A stretch of 28,691 nucleotides of DNA from a virus: positions 1-28,691 of IMG/VR virus record IMGVR_UViG_3300025671_011277, one strand, 5' to 3'. A program made the position numbers and the translations under genes. The notes below the pieces were generated by a model. It had not been told where the DNA came from, ran no database searches, and saw nothing but the letters and a program-made list of their open reading frames with translations. Below, in pieces: positions 7,035-13,765 of the stretch. How positions within the stretch are numbered: position 1 is the stretch's first letter; the number at the start of each line of letters is the position of its first letter.

Positions 7035-8810
7035 ATGTATAAAAAGATTTACGAAGTAGGTAATAAAAGACAAACCGGTAAAGAGAATACCCATTTAATT
7101 CATCTGTGGACAGATGAAGGTTATGAAAAAATCGAATGGGAAAATCATTCCTATAGAGAATGCCGTGAAGATGAAGCTGAATTTAGAGGTTTAAACGGTG
7201 AACCCTTAGTACGTACCCATAACTGGAATAGAGATACAAATAAACTCCATTTTGGAGATATATCAGCACACCAAAAATTTTTAATTGAAAGGTACGGTAT
7301 TGATGATAGACCTTCTACTACTTGTAGAGAAGTATTTTTTGATATTGAGTGTGAAATGGGTGGTGCACTTACAGAAGAATATATTTCTAATGCACCAAAA
7401 CCCATAACTTCAATTGCATGGTATGATAAACAAGCTGACCAGTGGGCTATTGTTATTTTAGATAAAAAAGGTCAATTAAAACGTACTAAAGCAAAAAATA
7501 AAGAAATTATACCCTTTAGACATGAGGCAGATTTGTTAGATTGTTTTCTTTCCCGAATGGAAGAAATCCAACCTGATATGCTCGTAGGATATAATAGTGA
7601 TTATTTTGATATTCCTTATCTTTATTATAGAATGTGTATAGTATTAGGTGATAGACAAGCTAAGCGTTTATCTCCTATTGGTATAACAAAACATGCTAAA
7701 AATAATCAATATTGGTATAAAAAAGATATGTACGTTGATATCGCTGGTGTTGAATCAATGGATTACATGCGCTTACATAAAAAGTATGGGTGGGAAGATG
7801 AACCAAGTTGGAAACTCGATGCAATCGGCGAAAAATACGTAGGTATCAATAAAATTGAATATGAAGGTACACTAGATGATTTATTTGAGACTGATATTCA
7901 AAAGTTTATACAATATAACTTTGTGGATGTTGAAATATTAGTTGAATTAGATAAAAAGTTGCAATATCTAGCATTAACAAGAAACTTAGCACATAAAGGT
8001 AAAGTAAAATATAGTGAAGTATATGCTTCTTCTAAAATACACGATGGAGCTATTTCGGCATACTTACTTTCTCAAGGAATCATTCCTCCAAGTCGCCCTC
8101 ATGGAGAAAAAAAATTAAATTATGCTGGGGGGTATTTATTTTGTCCTAAAGCGGGTCTATACAAATATATGTTTGATGAAGATTTAACTTCACTATATCC
8201 TTCAATTATAATGTCTTTAAATATAGGACGAGAAACAATTGTCGGTAAAATTGTACCTGAATCATTACCAGATAAATTAGTTGAATATGGACCTTATGGA
8301 GAAAAACCAGATCGGAATAATTACCTAGGTTTAAATGATTTAAAAGAAATGGAACCCCATGAATCCGTTATAGTAATGGATCCTAATAAAAAAAATAATC
8401 CTAGAGCTACAGTTCCTGTTGGAAAACTTATTAATATAATAGAGCAAAATAAATGGGCTGTAGCGGCAAATGGTACCTTTTTTAGAACAGATAAAGAATC
8501 TGTATTATCAACTATTTTGAGTAAATGGTTTGATGAAAGAAAAATGTATAAAGATGAAATGAAAAAATCATATAAAGCAGGAGATACTGAAATGGGTGAA
8601 TACTACCACTTAATGCAATACACAATGAAAATTTTACTTAATTCCCTATATGGAGCTACAGCACTAAATTCGTTTAGATATGGAATGCCTTTGTCTATAT
8701 TAAGTGAAGCCATTACATTATCAGGGTGGCGTATTATACAGGAATCAGCATTAGTTGCTAATCGTCATATGAATAAAATTTTAAGAAATGAAATAAAGTT
8801 AGAAATATAA
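7035..8810 (+). CDS. 43A: DNA polymerase gp43, part A: exonuclease and palm motifs A and B
   Basis: This is the N-terminal 591 residues of a T4-like family B polymerase. Proofreading exonuclease motifs are intact: FFDIECE (Asp103, Glu105), YNSDYFDIP (Asp192) and YNFVDVE (Asp298). Polymerase motif A is DLTSLYPSI (Asp383) and motif B is KILLNSLYG (Lys532 to Gly540). The reading frame then ends at residue 591, before motif C, which is encoded by the gene at 9419. The summed length of the two parts, 898 residues, equals that of T4 gp43. The ATG has the AAGTT context. The stop overlaps the next start as TAATG, so this is a stable gene split and not a simple sequencing frameshift. Confidence 0.95.
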   Translation: MYKKIYEVGNKRQTGKENTHLIHLWTDEGYEKIEWENHSYRECREDEAEFRGLNGEPLVRTHNWNRDTNKLHFGDISAHQKFLIERYGIDDRPSTTCREVFFDIECEMGGALTEEYISNAPKPITSIAWYDKQADQWAIVILDKKGQLKRTKAKNKEIIPFRHEADLLDCFLSRMEEIQPDMLVGYNSDYFDIPYLYYRMCIVLGDRQAKRLSPIGITKHAKNNQYWYKKDMYVDIAGVESMDYMRLHKKYGWEDEPSWKLDAIGEKYVGINKIEYEGTLDDLFETDIQKFIQYNFVDVEILVELDKKLQYLALTRNLAHKGKVKYSEVYASSKIHDGAISAYLLSQGIIPPSRPHGEKKLNYAGGYLFCPKAGLYKYMFDEDLTSLYPSIIMSLNIGRETIVGKIVPESLPDKLVEYGPYGEKPDRNNYLGLNDLKEMEPHESVIVMDPNKKNNPRATVPVGKLINIIEQNKWAVAANGTFFRTDKESVLSTILSKWFDERKMYKDEMKKSYKAGDTEMGEYYHLMQYTMKILLNSLYGATALNSFRYGMPLSILSEAITLSGWRIIQESALVANRHMNKILRNEIKLEI

Positions 8811-9151
8811 TGGAGATATCAAACCGCCCTTGGGGCACATATGAAGTGCTACTTGATTCACCTGAATGTAAGGTAAAACGCATTACAGTAGCACCTGACC
8901 AAAGATTATCATACCAATACCATTTAAAAAGATCTGAAGTATGGACTGTAATAAAAGGTAATTTATGTATTATTTTAGACGATGAAAGAGTATTTAGAGG
9001 ACCAGGTGAAACTATTAGAATACCTCAAGGTGCTAAACATAGAGCTTGGAATTTAACAGACGAAATAGTACAATTTATAGAAGTACAAACTGGAACTTAT
9101 TTTGGTGAAGACGACATAATAAGAATAGAAGACGATTATAACAGAGAATAA
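8810..9151 (+). CDS. Type II phosphomannose isomerase-like cupin
   Basis: The 113-residue cupin matches the isomerase domain found at the C-terminus of ManC-type enzymes: RPWGTYEVLL at the start and FIEVQTGTYFGEDDIIR near the end. Metal-ligand candidates are Gln36, His38 and Glu43 (YQYHLKRSE) and His77 (AKHRAW). It probably interconverts fructose-6-phosphate and mannose-6-phosphate. It sits between the two polymerase halves, with TAATG overlap upstream. The phosphomannomutase at 10734 and GDP-mannose dehydratase at 24905 make a GDP-mannose route plausible. The nucleotidyltransferase half of ManC is absent. Confidence 0.85.
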   Translation: MEISNRPWGTYEVLLDSPECKVKRITVAPDQRLSYQYHLKRSEVWTVIKGNLCIILDDERVFRGPGETIRIPQGAKHRAWNLTDEIVQFIEVQTGTYFGEDDIIRIEDDYNRE

Positions 9152-9152
9152 T

Positions 9153-9419
9153 ATGGCATTAACAAAACAATCATTAAGAAAAGGAGTTCATGTATTAATG
9201 AACGACAAACTTGCTACAAAAGAAGAACTCATAGAAATGAGTGAATCTTGGAGTGAAAAACGTGAAGTATTTTTTAGAAAAATGCTCCAACAAGGAGGTA
9301 AATTTAAATTTGATGGAATTCAATTTGAAGTAAAAATTAGAGCTAATGTAGCCGAAAGATCAGATGGATATGTTGATGCGGGAATAGTTCAAATACCTGG
9401 AGAAGATAGTAGGTTTTAA
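9153..9419 (+). CDS. Hypothetical protein, 88 aa, inside the split polymerase locus
   Basis: The gene follows the cupin after one base and its stop overlaps the start of polymerase part B (TAATG). The N-terminal half is helical and charged (KEELIEMSESWSEKREVFFRKML). The C-terminal half looks like a small beta unit (KFKFDGIQFEVKI). It has no GIY-YIG, HNH or LAGLIDADG motif, so it is not an evident homing endonuclease. Its position next to both polymerase parts makes a replication role conceivable but unproven. Confidence 0.65.
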   Translation: MALTKQSLRKGVHVLMNDKLATKEELIEMSESWSEKREVFFRKMLQQGGKFKFDGIQFEVKIRANVAERSDGYVDAGIVQIPGEDSRF

Positions 9420-10342
9420 TGAAGCATTTAGAAGAAACACCTTGGTTTATATGCGATGAAGATGATACGAATCTGTGTGCTTATGTAGATACAGATTCGA
9501 ATTATTTTAATGCTGAACCTCTATTATTACATTTATATCCTGATTTTGAACAAAAAACAAATGAGGAAAAAGATGAAATTTTAGAGAAGGTTGCTTTATA
9601 TTACCAAGATTTTATTTCTGATCATTATAATAACCTTGCTAAAGATTGTTTTAATGTTACTGACCATAGGTTAGAAATGAAAACTGAATGTGTTATTCGT
9701 TCTGCCTACTTCAGAGCCCCTAGACGTTATGCTCAATGGATTACTAAACAAGAGGGTATAACTAAAGAATCTTTAGATGTAAAAGGGTTAGAATATAAAA
9801 AATCAAATTTTCCCAAAGTATTTGGTAATTTCTTTAAACAAGTAGTTGAAGATGTTTTAAAAGGTACACAACAAAGTGAAATTGATGCTCGTATACTTGA
9901 TTTTAAAAAGAAAATACTAAATGATATGCCTATTGGGGAATTAGGTAATCCTACAGGAGTTAAAACATTAAACAAATATATTGAACGTAAGCCTGTAGGG
10001 GGTGAAGCTTTTACAGTTATACGTAAAGGTGCCCCCGCTGCTGTACGAGCTACCATTAAGTATAATGATTTACTTAAATATTGGAAGTTAGACAACCAAT
10101 ATGAAACAATAGTTCAAGGTAGTAAAGTAAAATGGATTTATTTAAAAAAGAATCCATATAACATTGATGCTTTAGCTTATCTTGACTATAATATTCCTCC
10201 TAAAATTGAAGAATTTTTAGATAAATTTGCTGATAAAGAAAAAGTATTTGATACTATATTATTAAATAAATTAGAGGGATTTTATTCAGATCTGGGATGG
10301 AGATTAGTTACAAACCCATATATTAACCAATTTTTTATATGA
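9419..10342 (+). CDS. 43B: DNA polymerase gp43, part B: palm motif C and thumb
   Basis: This is the 307-residue C-terminal part of the polymerase. Motif C is YVDTDSNYF, with catalytic Asp24 and Asp26, and corresponds to GDTDS of T4 gp43. The following residues fit the palm and thumb, including KTECVIRSAYFRAPRRYAQW (the T4 K-x-Y region). Part A ends about 20 residues before motif C, so the two products together rebuild the active site with essentially no missing sequence. Both parts must associate for activity. The start overlaps the preceding stop (TAATG). Confidence 0.93.
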   Translation: MKHLEETPWFICDEDDTNLCAYVDTDSNYFNAEPLLLHLYPDFEQKTNEEKDEILEKVALYYQDFISDHYNNLAKDCFNVTDHRLEMKTECVIRSAYFRAPRRYAQWITKQEGITKESLDVKGLEYKKSNFPKVFGNFFKQVVEDVLKGTQQSEIDARILDFKKKILNDMPIGELGNPTGVKTLNKYIERKPVGGEAFTVIRKGAPAAVRATIKYNDLLKYWKLDNQYETIVQGSKVKWIYLKKNPYNIDALAYLDYNIPPKIEEFLDKFADKEKVFDTILLNKLEGFYSDLGWRLVTNPYINQFFI

Positions 10343-10737
10343 TTAAAGGAGTTATAGCAGGATCATTTGATGTCCTACACCCAGGTTACATAGATATGTT
10401 TAGTCAAGCAAGTATTAAATGTGATAACCTAACAGTTTTATTGCATGATGATCCTTCTATTGAACGTCCCCATAAACTAAAACCTATATTATCTATTTTA
10501 GAAAGGACCAATATGTTATTAGCACTTAAGGCTGTAGATATTGTTAAAACTTATAAAACAGAAAAGGATTTATATAAATTATTATCAAATTCAAATTATG
10601 ATATCCGTTTCCAAGGTGTAGACTATAAAGATAAATCATTTACAGGAGATGATTTAAATATCCCTATTATATGGATAACTAGAAATCATGGATGGTCTAC
10701 AACTAAATTTAAAAAATTAATTGCAAAATCGTTATGA
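10339..10737 (+). CDS. Cytidylyltransferase-like nucleotidyltransferase
   Basis: The 132-residue protein has the short nucleotidyltransferase fold of the glycerol-3-phosphate cytidylyltransferase group: GSFDVLHPGYIDMFSQA at residues 8-24 and a C-terminal WSTTKFKK matching the STTK signature. The HxGH nucleotide-binding motif reads HPGY, so the second His (residue 17) is Tyr; this may lower or alter activity. It lies between polymerase part B and phosphomannomutase with 4-base overlaps. It might activate a sugar or polyol phosphate for the glycan genes, but its substrate cannot be read from sequence. Confidence 0.75.
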   Translation: MIKGVIAGSFDVLHPGYIDMFSQASIKCDNLTVLLHDDPSIERPHKLKPILSILERTNMLLALKAVDIVKTYKTEKDLYKLLSNSNYDIRFQGVDYKDKSFTGDDLNIPIIWITRNHGWSTTKFKKLIAKSL

Positions 10738-11435
10738 TTTACATTTTTGATGTTGATGGAACCTTAACTCCATCTCGTGGATTAATTAATCCTACTTTTA
10801 AAACATTTTTTCAAGCATTTATCAAAAAAAACCGTGTATGGTTAATTTCTGGTAGTGATAGAGATAAAACAATTGAACAAGTTGGATTTGATATATGGGG
10901 CTCAGCAGAACGTTGTTATCAAAATTCGGGTAACCAACTTTTTATCAATGATAAACTAGAATATCAATATGAATTTGAATTACCTATACAATGTGAAGGT
11001 TTATTAGAAATGTTTTTAGAAAGGTCTGAATATCCCTATCGATATGGAAATCATATTGAAAAACGTGAGGGTGCTGTTAATTTTTCTATTATTGGTAGAA
11101 ATTGCACTCAAAAGCAAAGAGAACATTATAGTGCGTGGGATAAAGAGCACCAAGAACGTAAAGAATTTGCTTGGGAAATACGAGAACGATATCCGTGGTT
11201 AGATGCAGTAGTAGGGGGAGAAATTAGTATTGATATCTATGAAAAAGATAAAGATAAAGGACAAATTGTAAAAGATATTAAAGGTAAATTTGAATTCTTT
11301 GGAGATAGATTACAACCAGGGGGAAATGATTTTCCAATACAACAACAAATTATATCCCAAAAACGAAAAGGTTGTAAAACCCACCATGTAGAAAGTTGGA
11401 AAGACACAGAAAAGTTATTACATTCACTAATATGA
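10734..11435 (+). CDS. Eukaryote-type phosphomannomutase (HAD superfamily)
   Basis: The protein begins with the HAD motif FDVDGTLTPSR (Asp6, Asp8) and continues with NSGNQLFI, EKREGAVNFSIIGRNC, GGEISIDIYEKDKDKG and FEFFGDRLQPGGNDF. The middle and C-terminal motifs match the alpha-phosphomannomutase family known from eukaryotes (PMM1/PMM2), not the usual bacterial ManB/AlgC type. It would convert mannose-6-phosphate to mannose-1-phosphate, the step after the cupin isomerase. The length of 233 is close to the ~250 typical of the family. The start has CGTT-ATG, overlapping the previous stop, and the end overlaps the next gene (ATGA). Confidence 0.88.
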   Translation: MIYIFDVDGTLTPSRGLINPTFKTFFQAFIKKNRVWLISGSDRDKTIEQVGFDIWGSAERCYQNSGNQLFINDKLEYQYEFELPIQCEGLLEMFLERSEYPYRYGNHIEKREGAVNFSIIGRNCTQKQREHYSAWDKEHQERKEFAWEIRERYPWLDAVVGGEISIDIYEKDKDKGQIVKDIKGKFEFFGDRLQPGGNDFPIQQQIISQKRKGCKTHHVESWKDTEKLLHSLI

Positions 11436-11815
11436 AAATAGAAGTATCAAATGGAGAGATAGTTGATAAAATGACTATCCTAGAGTTAAAACTAAACAAA
11501 ATTAAAGATTCGTCTAAGTTAGATAATATCATAAAAGAATGGGAAATTCTTAATGATCATGTTATGGCATTATACCAGGTATTTGGAGACAAATTTTTTT
11601 ATAATAAAGTAGACCAACTATCAGAAGTTAATAGTAAACTCTGGGACGTAGAAGATTGGATTCGTGAATGTGAAAAGGAACAACGTTTTGATAAAGAGTT
11701 TGTGGAATTAGCCAGATCTGTTTATACATTAAATGATGAAAGATCTCAAATAAAAAGACATATTAATATATTAACTAAATCTAATTTAATTGAAGAAAAG
11801 TCATATAGTAAATAA
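11432..11815 (+). CDS. DUF6165-like protein
   Basis: From ATG 11432 the product begins MKIEVSNGEIVDKMTILELKL, which fits the DUF6165 family as I remember it. The remainder is helical. This start overlaps the phosphomannomutase stop as ATGA and removes 12 unlikely N-terminal residues compared with the longest open frame from 11396. Members often occur near surface-sugar genes; the function is unknown. The 3' end overlaps the sliding-clamp gene by 26 bases. Confidence 0.7.
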   Translation: MKIEVSNGEIVDKMTILELKLNKIKDSSKLDNIIKEWEILNDHVMALYQVFGDKFFYNKVDQLSEVNSKLWDVEDWIRECEKEQRFDKEFVELARSVYTLNDERSQIKRHINILTKSNLIEEKSYSK

Positions 11816-12509
11816 TATTGAAAAGTATTATTTAGGGGGTTTAACTAAAGAAGTAGTATGGAATTTAGTAGGGGGCAAAGCCACAATTAATTTTGCTACT
11901 GAAACTAAAGATGCTGTGGGAATGGTTATATTTGATATGCCTTTACCTGATGGTCCTTTAGCTATTTATAGTACAGATGCCCTACTAAGATTAATTGGTA
12001 TTACAAATGAAGAAATACAAATTGAATTAAGTGAAGGCCCCACAGGTTTAGTTGACAAATTAAAAATACAAGACAATAAATTTGACTTAAACTACCACCT
12101 TAGTGATATCAATTCAATCCCAGAGGTACCTAATGTAGCAGAAACTGATTATGATTTTTCATTTAAAGTAAATGATGAATTTATTATGGGGTTTCTTAAA
12201 GCACATAATGCATTAGAAAAAGTAAAGGATGTTACTTTAAATACTACAACAACTAAACAAGGAGAAAATGTAGTTGAAATTGTATTAGGTGAACGTTCAC
12301 AACATTCACATAAAGTTAAATTTACAGAATTAGCCATATTCGAATCACCAAGTGACCTCTTACCATTCTCAGCTAATGTATTACGCGAAGTATTAGCAGC
12401 TAATAAAGGCACAGAGGGTACAATTTATGTAAGTAATAAAGGGTTAATGAAATTAGAATTTAACTCTGAAGAAAGTAGTGCAAAGTATTTTGTTGTAAGA
12501 CAACAATAA
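11790..12509 (+). CDS. 45: Sliding clamp, gp45-like
   Basis: The 239-residue protein matches the phage processivity clamp in length and in short blocks: LAIYSTDALLRLIG early, a central FSFKVNDEFIMGFLKAHNAL helix region, and a C-terminal KYFVVRQQ strand. A trimeric ring would tether the split polymerase to DNA. There is no ATG near the 5' end. A stop at 11787-11789 limits the frame, and TTG 11790 is the likely start, overlapping the upstream gene by 26 bases. The clamp-loader genes lie 3.7 kb downstream, separated by the chaperone block, unlike T4 where 45, 44 and 62 are adjacent. Confidence 0.8.
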   Translation: MKKSHIVNNIEKYYLGGLTKEVVWNLVGGKATINFATETKDAVGMVIFDMPLPDGPLAIYSTDALLRLIGITNEEIQIELSEGPTGLVDKLKIQDNKFDLNYHLSDINSIPEVPNVAETDYDFSFKVNDEFIMGFLKAHNALEKVKDVTLNTTTTKQGENVVEIVLGERSQHSHKVKFTELAIFESPSDLLPFSANVLREVLAANKGTEGTIYVSNKGLMKLEFNSEESSAKYFVVRQQ

Positions 12510-12519
12510 TATATATTTA
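12489..12519 (+). promoter_or_regulatory. Bacteroidota-type promoter of hsp20
   Basis: TTTG at 12489-12492, a 19-base spacer and TATATTTA at 12512-12519 fit the TTTG-N19-TAnnTTTG pattern except for the final base. Transcription would begin near 12525, giving a leader of about 78 bases. The -33 box is within the end of the clamp gene. Confidence 0.5.
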
Positions 12520-12526
12520 TAGAAAA

Positions 12527-12587
12527 ATAACTGAGACTCTAGGGCGAGCAGTTATGTTTTATGTTTAACCGGTGAGCTAAAGCCACC
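12527..12587 (+). promoter_or_regulatory. Structured 5' leader of hsp20
   Basis: Two hairpins can form. The first pairs ATAACTG (12527-12533) with CAGTTAT (12549-12555) and CTC (12537-12539) with GAG (12546-12548) around a TAGGGC loop. The second pairs GGTG (12571-12574) and GC (12576-12577) with GC (12582-12583) and CACC (12584-12587) around TAAA. Small heat-shock genes are often controlled by RNA thermometers. No Shine-Dalgarno sequence is present to mask, so the mechanism would have to differ. Confidence 0.5.
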
Positions 12588-12602
12588 ACAAATTTTAATG
12601 AT

Positions 12603-13013
12603 ATGAGTACATTATTTTATGAACGAAATCCGTTCGACATTTTAGTTAGGAATTTTTTCCAAGACGCTGGAGCATACAGACCTCTAGCAGAATCCAAATT
12701 ACCCCACCCAGTAGATATTTACGAAAGAGACAATGGTTTAGGCCTAGATATAGCCTGTACTGGAATCTCTAAAGACGATATTGAAATTCTTATAGAGGGT
12801 AATATAATCAGAGTAAATTACGATAAACCAAAAGAAGAAGATTTAGGTGAATATATCCATAAAGGTATCGCTAAAAGATCTTTTAATTTAGGTTGGAAAA
12901 TTGATAGTAGATTTGATCTATCAAAAGCAACAGCCGAATTTAAAAACGGACTGTTACAGATTATTATACCTTTTGCTAAAGGTTTAGAGCCAAAAACTTT
13001 AAAAATTAGCTAA
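12603..13013 (+). CDS. hsp20: Small heat-shock protein Hsp20
   Basis: The 136-residue protein has an alpha-crystallin domain (about residues 35-130). It contains LPHPVDIYERDNGLGLDI at the start, a FNLGWKIDSRFDL strand pair, AEFKNGLLQIIIP (the family's GxLxI..P signature), and a C-terminal LKI that can serve as the I-x-I anchor. It holds unfolding proteins for refolding, here most simply for the phage GroEL/GroES next to it. Hsp20 genes are known from T4-like cyanophages. It has its own promoter and a structured leader. Confidence 0.92.
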   Translation: MSTLFYERNPFDILVRNFFQDAGAYRPLAESKLPHPVDIYERDNGLGLDIACTGISKDDIEILIEGNIIRVNYDKPKEEDLGEYIHKGIAKRSFNLGWKIDSRFDLSKATAEFKNGLLQIIIPFAKGLEPKTLKIS

Positions 13014-13018
13014 AAAGT

Positions 13019-13031
13019 CTCTGCCCTAGAG
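13019..13031 (+). repeat. Inverted-repeat partner after hsp20
   Basis: GCCCTAGAG (13023-13031) is the exact reverse complement of CTCTAGGGC (12537-12545) in the hsp20 leader. Locally, CTCT (13019-13022) and AGAG (13028-13031) form a small hairpin whose loop, GCCCT, is complementary to the leader loop TAGGGC. The remaining bases to 13086 hold an AT-rich stretch that may contain a promoter for the next gene, but no clear -33 box is seen. Confidence 0.5.
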
Positions 13032-13086
13032 CTAGGTTATTTAAAATATTATTCGTATATTCACGTAAATAAACAAGTTATAAAAT

Positions 13087-13368
13087 ATGGCAAATCCAAA
13101 CTTTAAAGGTCGACCAAAAGGATCGGGCAAATCAACATTTATCGAAGATCCTGTACTGGGAGATTACAAAATCGCTATTGATGAATATAGCTTTAATGTA
13201 GTTGATACTATTAAAAACAAAACTGTAAGTTTTTCTACTTCACTACCAAGAGCTTTATTACAAGTTGCAAAACACCAAATGCTTCAGGAAAAAGTTTTTA
13301 GTTTAGAAGAATATGCGAGAGAATTTAAAGAAACACATGAGAAACTTCAACAATCAATTTTAAAATGA
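13087..13368 (+). CDS. Hypothetical protein, 93 aa, before groES
   Basis: The protein starts NPNFKGRPKGSGKSTFIEDP, a flexible basic N-end; the GSGKST piece resembles a P-loop but has no following Walker B context. The rest is a probable beta-hairpin and a charged C-terminal helix. Its stop region overlaps the next small gene (ATGA). I do not recognise a family. Confidence 0.65.
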   Translation: MANPNFKGRPKGSGKSTFIEDPVLGDYKIAIDEYSFNVVDTIKNKTVSFSTSLPRALLQVAKHQMLQEKVFSLEEYAREFKETHEKLQQSILK

Positions 13369-13478
13369 GTAAAGCACGTGGACAATCACCTATGCGTAGG
13401 TACAAAAGACGAGATCAATTTAAATTGACAACTAATCAAGGAAATAAAATCAATAAAGCTAAATTTAGTAAAAAATGA
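13365..13478 (+). CDS. Small basic protein, 37 aa
   Basis: ATG 13365 overlaps the stop of the preceding gene and the frame ends at TGA 13476-13478, overlapping the groES ATG. Both junctions are ATGA overlaps. The product (SPMRRYKRRDQFKL near its middle, KINKAKFSKK at its end) is strongly basic and may bind nucleic acid. The two exact overlaps argue for a real gene despite its size. Confidence 0.6.
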   Translation: MSKARGQSPMRRYKRRDQFKLTTNQGNKINKAKFSKK

Positions 13479-13765
13479 GTAAATTAAAACCAGTTAATGG
13501 TAATATTGTTCTTCGCCCAGTAGAAGAAGAAGAACAAATGGCAGGTAATATTATTATTCCTGATATGGGTAAAGAAAGACCTGATATGGGGGAAATTATA
13601 GCAATTGCTCCTGTTTATAATTTTAATAAGGGAGAATATCTAACTTCAGTATTAAAAGTTGGTATGAAAGTACTAATACCAAAAATGGGTGCCCAATCTA
13701 TTACAATCGACGGAGAAGAATATTATATAACAGCACAAAGTTCAGTGCTATCAATTGTTGAATAA
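13475..13765 (+). CDS. groES: Co-chaperonin GroES
   Basis: The 96-residue protein matches GroES throughout: LKPVNGNIVLRPVEEEE, a mobile loop AGNIIIPDMGK carrying the hydrophobic III tripeptide that docks on GroEL, a GEIIAIAP strand, VGMKVLIPK, and the C-terminal VLSIVE. It is closer in length and motif order to bacterial GroES than to T4 gp31 (111 residues). It overlaps groEL (TAATG), the standard groES-groEL gene order. Confidence 0.92.
   Translation: MSKLKPVNGNIVLRPVEEEEQMAGNIIIPDMGKERPDMGEIIAIAPVYNFNKGEYLTSVLKVGMKVLIPKMGAQSITIDGEEYYITAQSSVLSIVE

Noticed and set aside
8790-9450. Intein or group I intron in the DNA polymerase gene
   Set aside because: Both parts have their own stop or start codons with complete genes between, overlapping by TAATG. 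No intein splicing blocks, intron core or homing endonuclease motif was seen.
11396-11431. Longer start for the DUF6165-like protein
   Set aside because: The 12 extra residues are encoded within the end of the phosphomannomutase gene; ATG 11432 gives an exact ATGA overlap and begins at the conserved MKIEVSNGE.
12520-12602. tRNA or tmRNA-like gene in the hsp20 leader (GC-rich hairpins, CCACCA-like string)
   Set aside because: The stems do not form a cloverleaf; there is no 7-bp acceptor stem, T-arm or anticodon arm of the right size.
13087-13368. P-loop NTPase from the GSGKST string
   Set aside because: The string is in a basic N-terminal tail, the protein has only 93 residues and no Walker B or nucleotide-binding strand order follows.
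13475-13765. T4 gp31 as the name for the co-chaperonin
   Set aside because: Length, mobile loop and linkage to a full GroEL fit GroES better than gp31.
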